Assembly: GCF_040954835.1 (NCBI RefSeq)
Contig: NC_090709.1
Location: 39,094,276 to 39,158,275, forward strand
Source of the DNA: Lepisosteus oculatus
Taxonomy: Eukaryota; Chordata; Actinopteri; Semionotiformes; Lepisosteidae
Length of the DNA: 64,000 nt
Direction: 5' to 3'
Part shown: positions 59,201-64,000 of the stretch, in pieces
Layout of the letters: the number at the start of each line of letters is the position of its first letter
Numbering within the stretch: position 1 is the stretch's first letter
Translations under genes and position numbers: made by a program
The notes under the pieces: generated by a model
Database searches by the model: none
What the model was told of the DNA's origin: nothing
Seen by the model: the letters and a program-made list of their open reading frames with translations, nothing else

Positions 59201-62200
59201 CTCAGCCTGTCAGTGTGGGAGACTCCCTTCAGACTGAAGAGACTCAGTTCCTCCAGCCTGTCAGTGTGGGACACTCCCTTCAGACTGAAGAGATTCAGTT
59301 CCCTCAGCCTGTCAGTGTGGGACCCTCCCTCCAGACTGAAGAGACTCAGTTCCCTCAGCCTGTCAGTGTGGGACCCTCCCTCCAGACTGAAGAGACTCAG
59401 TTCCCTCAGCCTGTCAGTGTGGGACCCTCCCTCCAGACTGAAGAGACTCAGTTCCCTCAGCCTGTCAGTGTGGGACACTCCCTCCAGACTGAAGAGACTC
59501 AGTTCCTCCAGCCTGTCAGTGTGGGACCCTCCCTTCAGACTGAAGAGACTCAGTTCCCTCAGCCTGTCAGTGTGGGACACTCCCTCCAGACTGAAGAGAC
59601 TCAGTTCCCCCAGCCTGTCAGTGTGGGACACCGAGTCTCTTCAGTCTGAAGGGACACTCCCTTCAGACTGAAGAGACTCAGTTCCCCCAGCCTGTCAGTG
59701 TGGGACCCTCCCTCCAGACTGAAGAGACTCAGTTCCCTCAGCCTGTCAGTGTGGGACACTCCCTCCAGACTGAAGAGACTCAGTTCCCTCAGCCTGTCAG
59801 TGTGGGACACTCCCTCCAGACTGAAGAGACTCAGTTCCTCCAGCCTGTCAGTGTGGGACCCTCCCTCCAGACTGAAGAGACTGCCGAGTCCAGGGCGGGG
59901 GTGACGTCACGAACAGCAGTAACAACACGACGCCACGCCTCCTGTTTTTCTCTTCTCGAAGTTTAGTTTCGCTTTCAGGGCGACACTCACCGCCCGCCGC
60001 CAGCGTAGCGCCCCCGGCCCCCTCCCCCGTGTCCCGGCGCTCAGGATCCACCCTCCGGGCCCGACGGGACGCCCGCTTTCCCGACTCTTGTCCATGTTTT
60101 CCCAGCGACGCCACACACACCCACACACCGGCCGAGCGACTCCGACTCTCTTCCGGGGGAGAGGGGGCGGGGCTCGGCGCTCTCCGCCAATCGGGGGGCG
60201 CGGCGCGCCTCTGACGTCACCGGTCGCCAGCCCGACCCGAGCGGCGCACGTTGGAGAATATATATTTTTTTTTGAAAACAAGTTCAGCCAAAAACCACAA
60301 CAACACCGCCGCGGCAACAAACTACAACACTAGCAAGGGCGCGTATAACGTGTATAAATATAAAAGAAACACCGTCAGGGGCTACATATTACACTATGAA
60401 TACGCATTATGGGGGAAAAAAAATATTAAACTAAGTAAAACAAAGATTTAGTAAGTTATTACGATTCGAAACGGCCTGCCGACAGGTCTCCGGGTCGATT
60501 TTCACTCGTCCCCAGACCGTTTCACTCTGGGTGCATAATGACGTGCGTGAGCGCTGCCGGGGGGGTTTTAGGGTTCGGATGATCCAGAGGACAGAGGAGG
60601 GGATCCCCAGACCGCAAGCGAACAGACACACACACACACAGAACAACACGCTGGCCGAGGCGATTACAGAGCTGGAGGGCTGCACCTGGCTAAGTCAGGA
60701 CTGCCGGCCCTTCGTCTAATAATTACAATAATAATAATAATAGTAATAATAATAAACGTTATTTTATATAGCGCCTTTAAAGGTGGCTTCTCAAAGCGCT
60801 TTACAGGAGGACAATAACAATAAATAAGAAGGCTACAACAATAAATAAGAAGATTTCACAAGATAGGACACAATTATAATTACAACAAAGGAACAAGGAA
60901 CAGGTTTCTTCCCTGCTGAAAAAAAGAAGAAAGAGAACACAACGTTTCGGCCGTGGAGCCTTCTTCAGGTGTGCTCCACGGCCGAAACGTTGTGTTCTCT
61001 TTCTTCTTTTTTTCCAGCAGGGAATAAACCTGTTACTTGTTCCTTTGCAGCCTACGCATGCTGACGCAGCTGCCCAACTGAACATAATTGCAACAACACA
61101 ACAATACCAATAGAGGAGACCGTGGAAGGTGGTATTAAGAAGAGCAGAGGGGTGAAGAATGGAACCAGTTCAGGAAAGGCTCTTCTGAAGAAGAGGGTTT
61201 GGGGTCTGGATCTGAAGGAGTTTAGAGAAGGTGACTCTCTGATCTCCGTGGGCAATAACAACTGCTTCCACGTCTATAGCGCTTTTCTGGACACTCCACT
61301 CAGAGCGCCGTACAGGTAATGGGGATCCCCTCCACCCCCACCATCCAGCAGCCTCATCTGCCGGTCTAGGGGCAGCCTGTTTCTCTCGTGTACTTGTGTG
61401 CTGTGGTCCTGTCAGTCTGTAGATCTCTGTATCTGCGCGCGTTTCGCACGTACTTGACTGCTGTACAGCGACTAGGAGCGCGTTTTGCACTCCCACCTAC
61501 CTCTACAGAGTTTATTTCGCATCGCTGTACTCGCGTGATTTTTAATTGTTCGACTAGTCCGACGCCTCTTTTTGCTGGTCTGGGGGCCGGGCTGCTGTCA
61601 CGCCTCGGTTTCGATAGATCGATAGAGAACTTGAACCTGAACCTGAACTTGAACCTGAACTTGAACCTGAACCTGAACTTGAACCTGAACCTCACATGTG
61701 GCCGGTACATGTACTGTGGTGGTACACTGGAGTTCTTACTGACAGATCGTTAAAACAAGTGTAAAAACGCAACGGGAGTCTCCTCCAGCTATCTCCATCT
61801 GTACGATAATATTCTTAACACTTCATGAAAGCAGATTAAACCCGGTAAAAAGGCCGTAGACCCGCCTCGACATCCATTTTGACCTGTTCCAACACAGGAC
61901 TCTATAGGAAAATCTACAGAACAGAACGGCCGTTTCTTCGAAGGGAAGGTCAATATCGGACTCTGCACACAATGGAAGGAGCGGTTTCAGTTGAAATTGA
62001 ACCCGGAACAGCAGCTCCACCGAGACTTTGAAACGACGCACTTCACTAAAAATGAGAATTAATAAGTTGATCATGTCGACTTTAGCACCCGGAGTGGAGG
62101 AACGCGTTTCACGTGTTTATTTGACCGAAAAGCGGGACAGGAGAGAACAAAAACAAAACAAAGAGAAAGGATTAAAAAAAGGGTATTTCTGTCCGAACAA

Positions 62201-62378
62201 AACTAGTTTCACTTTCGCGTTTCTCGACACAGGACGAAGCGGCTTCCGAGAAGGGCGACGGGCAGAAAGTCTCTCGACGGACCCAGGGAACTAGAAACCA
62301 TCCACCGGAATCTTCCTTACCGCCGCTGGCCGGCCAGCACAGGGCCAGCGCCAGGAGAAGGGCCGGTCCGCGGGTCAT
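50284..62378 (-). CDS. MHC class I heavy chain, gene B
   Basis: Nine coding exons (minus): 62321-62378 leader [19 protein letters not shown]; 58656-58922 alpha1; 57575-57865 alpha2; 56704-56994 alpha3; 55073-55204 transmembrane ([20 protein letters not shown], then HRRKK); tail exons 54895-54927, 53336-53362, 52972-53037, 50284-50375. Phases agree; 418 aa. Alpha3 is identical to gene A; I count two amino acid differences in alpha1 and three in alpha2. The leader, membrane segment and tail ([26 protein letters not shown], ending GVPFVLPV) are unrelated to gene A. Anchor residues (YIYT, EYW, TKHKW) and both alpha2 Cys are kept. Intron 1 is 3.4 kb and holds SXY- and ISRE-like motifs, so a second first exon near 59991-60126 is possible, though it lacks a hydrophobic leader. 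Confidence 0.92.
50390..52950 (-). repeat. 62-bp minisatellite filling the last intron of class I B, about 41 copies
   Basis: Largest array of this family. A higher-order unit of about 1.05 kb is visible: 50550-51490 recurs at about 51600-52550. Sense orientation; the 3' end is the acceptor of the last exon. Confidence 0.93.
53415..54872 (-). repeat. 41/50-bp minisatellite in class I B tail intron, about 33 copies
   Basis: Units of CAGACAGGCTCGCTGAGACT and CCACTGCAGGGGCGCAGAGC on plus. All minus frames are open for up to about 500 codons because the units lack stops; not a gene. Confidence 0.9.
55325..56700. repeat. 22-34-bp CACGCACGCACACCAGAGCC array
   Basis: About 50 units with variable numbers of the CACG tetramer. 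It starts at the alpha3 donor of class I B (GTAAGGATAGGGGCTCTGGC), whose GGGCTCTGG is part of the unit. It is nearly stop-free on both strands, giving false ORFs of up to 673 codons. Confidence 0.92.
57120..57574 (-). repeat. Degenerate GTCAGTGTGCTGG array after class I B alpha2
   Basis: Counterpart of 42499-42960, rearranged relative to it. Confidence 0.85.
57870..58615 (-). repeat. About 37-bp CTCTCTCAGGGCAGTGTGTG array (class I B intron 2)
   Basis: About 20 units on minus, sense; counterpart of 41960-42207. Confidence 0.88.
58980..59885 (+). repeat. 48-bp minisatellite in class I B intron 1, about 18 copies
   Basis: Units of CCAGACTGAAGAGACTCAGT and TCCCTCAGCCTGTCAGTGTG. One 62-bp-family unit (58935-58978) separates it from the alpha1 acceptor. 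Confidence 0.9.
59965..59976 (-). promoter_or_regulatory. ISRE-like element
   Basis: GAAAGCGAAACT on the minus strand fits the interferon-stimulated response element consensus GAAANNGAAACT. Confidence 0.5.
60187..60229 (-). promoter_or_regulatory. SXY-like MHC enhancer (X1, X2/CRE, Y/CCAAT)
   Basis: Reading on the minus strand: CTGGCGACCGG (X1-like), TGACGTCA (X2, 60212-60219), 20 bp, then ATTGG (Y box, CCAAT on plus at 60187-60191). Order, strand and spacing match the RFX/CREB/NF-Y module of MHC genes. The flanking 59990-60250 is a CpG island. Confidence 0.55.
60720..61330. mobile_element. Cluster of interspersed repeat fragments with a hairpin
   Basis: An (AAT)n tract and TATAGCGCCTTTAAAGGTGG block (60720-60810). 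Then an imperfect hairpin: arm 60911-60959, loop of about 13 nt, arm 60973-61022, centred on CACGGCCGAAACGTTGTG. Then a fragment at 61275-61330 (TATAGCGCTTTTCTGGACAC) shared with the 5S-SINE-like element at 34890. Confidence 0.6.
61628..61692. repeat. GAACCT/GAACTT hexamer microsatellite
   Basis: About 11 units of GAACCTGAACTT. Next to it, 61380-61620 and 61700-62200 show no gene or repeat that I can recognise. Confidence 0.9.
62205..62216 (-). promoter_or_regulatory. ISRE-like element in class I B intron 1
   Basis: GAAAGTGAAACT on the minus strand fits GAAANNGAAACT exactly. It lies about 100 bp downstream of leader exon 62321-62378. Confidence 0.5.
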
Positions 62379-62409
62379 CTGGGCCAGAAGCGCAGCAGCG
62401 ACGGGTCCC

Positions 62410-62820
62410 GGAGTCTGGAGCTGTCTCTCTCTCTCTCCTCTGGAGTCTGGAGTCTGGAGTCTGGAGCTGTCTCTCTCTCTCTCCCGGAGTCTGGAGCTGT
62501 CTCTCTCTCTCTCTCCTGGAGTCTGGAGCTGTCTCTCTCTCTCTCTCCTGGAGTCTGGAGTCTGGAGCTGTCTCTCTCTCTCTCCTGGAGTCTGGAGCTG
62601 TCTCCCTCTCTCTCTTCCGTGTGTCTGTAGCTGTCTCTCTCTCTCCTGCGTGTCTGTAGCTGTCTGACCCTCCCTCTCTCGCTCTCTCTCTCTCTCTCTT
62701 CCGTGTGTCTGTAGCTGTCTCTCTCTCTCTCCTGCGTGTCTGTAGCTGTCTGTCCCTCCCTCTCTCGCTCTCTCTCTCCCGTGTGTCTGTAGCTGTCTCT
62801 CTCTCTCCCCCCTGGTGTGT
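62410..62820. repeat. CT-rich array (GGAGTCTGGAGCTGTCTCTC units)
   Basis: Units of 27-45 bp: GAGTCTGGAGCTGTCTCTCT then GTGTCTGTAGCTGTCTCTC. Located immediately upstream of the class I B leader exon. Confidence 0.85.
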
Positions 62821-63221
62821 CTCTCTCTCACTTCCGCGTGTCTCTGCGGAGCCAGTCGACTCCGCCCCTGAGCCGCGCACAGACAGACGCACGGAGCAGG
62901 CAGGCAGCGCCGCCCCGACCAGCCCAGTGAATCAGCCCCAGCCCAGTGGGGAGCGTACTGCACGCGCACCAAACCATTAACTGGACTGGGGAACTGCCGA
63001 GGCAGCCTGGTGTCGGACCAGCGCTGGCTCACGCGGGGTGCGCGTGTGACGTGTGTGTGTGTGTCACACGGGGGTCAGCGAGGGTCACGTCACCCCTGGG
63101 CAGGGTCGTGGGAACAGCCCTCCCAGTCCTCGGGGTGTCCCAGCAGGGCGAGAGTGACCACAGCCTGGACAGAGGGGTCAATTCAGACACCGACGGGGGG
63201 AGCCCCGCGCCCAGCATGTGA

Positions 63222-64000
63222 GTGACCCCCAGTCTCTCTGTGAGGAGGAGGGGTCAGTGTCCAGTCCTCACTGTAAGAGCACCCCCACACCAGGAGTGAC
63301 CCCAGTCTCTCTGTGAGGAGGAGGGGTCAGTGTCCAGTCCTCGCTGTAAGAGCACCCCCACACCAGGAGTGACCCCAGTCTCTCTGTGAGGAGGAGGGGT
63401 CAGTGTCCAGTCCTCACTGTAAGAGCACCCCCACACCAGGAGTGACCCCAGTCTCTCTGTGAGGAGGAGGGGTCAGTGTCCAGTCCTCGCTGTAAGAGCA
63501 CCCCCACACCAGGAGTGACCCCCAGTCTCTCTGTGAGGAGGAGGGGTCAGTGTCCAGTCCTCACTGTAAGAGCACCCCCACACCAGGAGTGACCCCCAGT
63601 CTCTCTGTGAGGAGGAGGAGGGGTCAGTGTCCAGTACTCACTGTAAGAGCACCCCCACACCAGGAGTGACCCCAGTCTCTCTGTGAGGAGGAGGGGTCAG
63701 TGTCCAGTCCTCACTGTAAGAGCACCCCCACACCAGGAGTGACCCCCAGTCTCTCTGTGAGGAGGAGGGGTCAGTGTCCAGTCCTCGCTGTAAGAGCACC
63801 CCCACACCAGGAGTGACCCCCAGTCTCTCTGTGAGGAGGAGGGGTCAGTGTCCAGTCCTCGCTGTAAGAGCACCCCCACACCAGGAGTGACCCCAGTCTC
63901 TCTGTGAGGAGGAGGAGGGGTCAGTGTCCAGTCCTCGCTGTAAGAGCACCCCCACACCAGGAGTGACCCCCAGTCTCTCTGTGAGGAGGAGGGGTCAGTG
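63222..64000. repeat. About 76-bp minisatellite, 10 copies, running off the right edge
   Basis: Units of GAGTGACCCCCAGTCTCTCT, GTGTCCAGTCCTCACTGTAA and AGCACCCCCACACCAG. Begins at a donor-like GTGAGTGACC (63219) after an open plus frame ending SLDRGVNSDTDGGSPAPS. Confidence 0.9.

Noticed and set aside
59991-60126. Alternative leader exon of class I B starting [12 protein letters not shown]
   Set aside because: The phase fits alpha1, but there is no hydrophobic signal sequence; kept only as a possibility in the gene entry.
1-64000. tRNA, rRNA or prokaryotic features
   Set aside because: None seen; the only rRNA-like sequence is the degenerate 5S-derived head of the SINE-like elements.

Overview
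This window is vertebrate nuclear DNA, most likely from a non-teleost ray-finned fish (gar or bowfin type). Evidence: spliced GT-AG genes, CpG-island promoters, fish-type interspersed repeats, and an MHC gene set whose proteins look fish-like. It is a piece of the MHC: extended class II genes (rxrb, slc39a7), class III genes (rnf5, agpat1), a TRIM gene and two class I genes lie together. The species call is inference; the gene calls rest on exon-by-exon translation with matching splice phases.

Layout: rxrb 5' exons (minus, 1-4438, running off the left edge); slc39a7 (minus, 8340-13418); rnf5 (minus, 16676-19463); agpat1 (plus, coding 26753-30426, non-coding first exon ending near 23621); a RING/B-box/coiled-coil/B30.2 TRIM gene (minus, 32462-37553); MHC class I gene A (plus, 39663-46130); MHC class I gene B (minus, 50284-62378). 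rnf5 and agpat1 are head to head. The two class I genes are tail to tail with nearly identical ectodomain exons but different leaders, membrane segments and tails. Functionally the set mixes antigen presentation (class I A and B), ubiquitin ligases (rnf5, TRIM), ER/Golgi zinc export (slc39a7), phosphatidic acid synthesis (agpat1) and a nuclear receptor (rxrb).

About half or more of the window is tandem repeat. The most striking observation is that many arrays are not random satellite: their unit contains a copy of the neighbouring exon edge. Cases: the acceptor plus start codon of agpat1 exon 2 (about 50 copies), both edges of slc39a7 exon 6 (about 12 and 18 copies), the stop-codon end of the TRIM gene (about 17 copies), the end of class I A alpha3 with its donor (about 12 copies), and the start of the rxrb DNA-binding-domain exon (two truncated copies). 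A 62-bp family carrying a polypyrimidine-AG module sits at eight splice acceptors in five or more genes, always in the sense of the host gene. I know of no name for this behaviour.

Other elements: 5S rRNA-derived SINE-like repeats with tandemly amplified heads, retroposon tails, a perfect 43-bp inverted repeat, long GT/GA microsatellites, and SXY-like and ISRE-like motifs around the 5' part of class I gene B.
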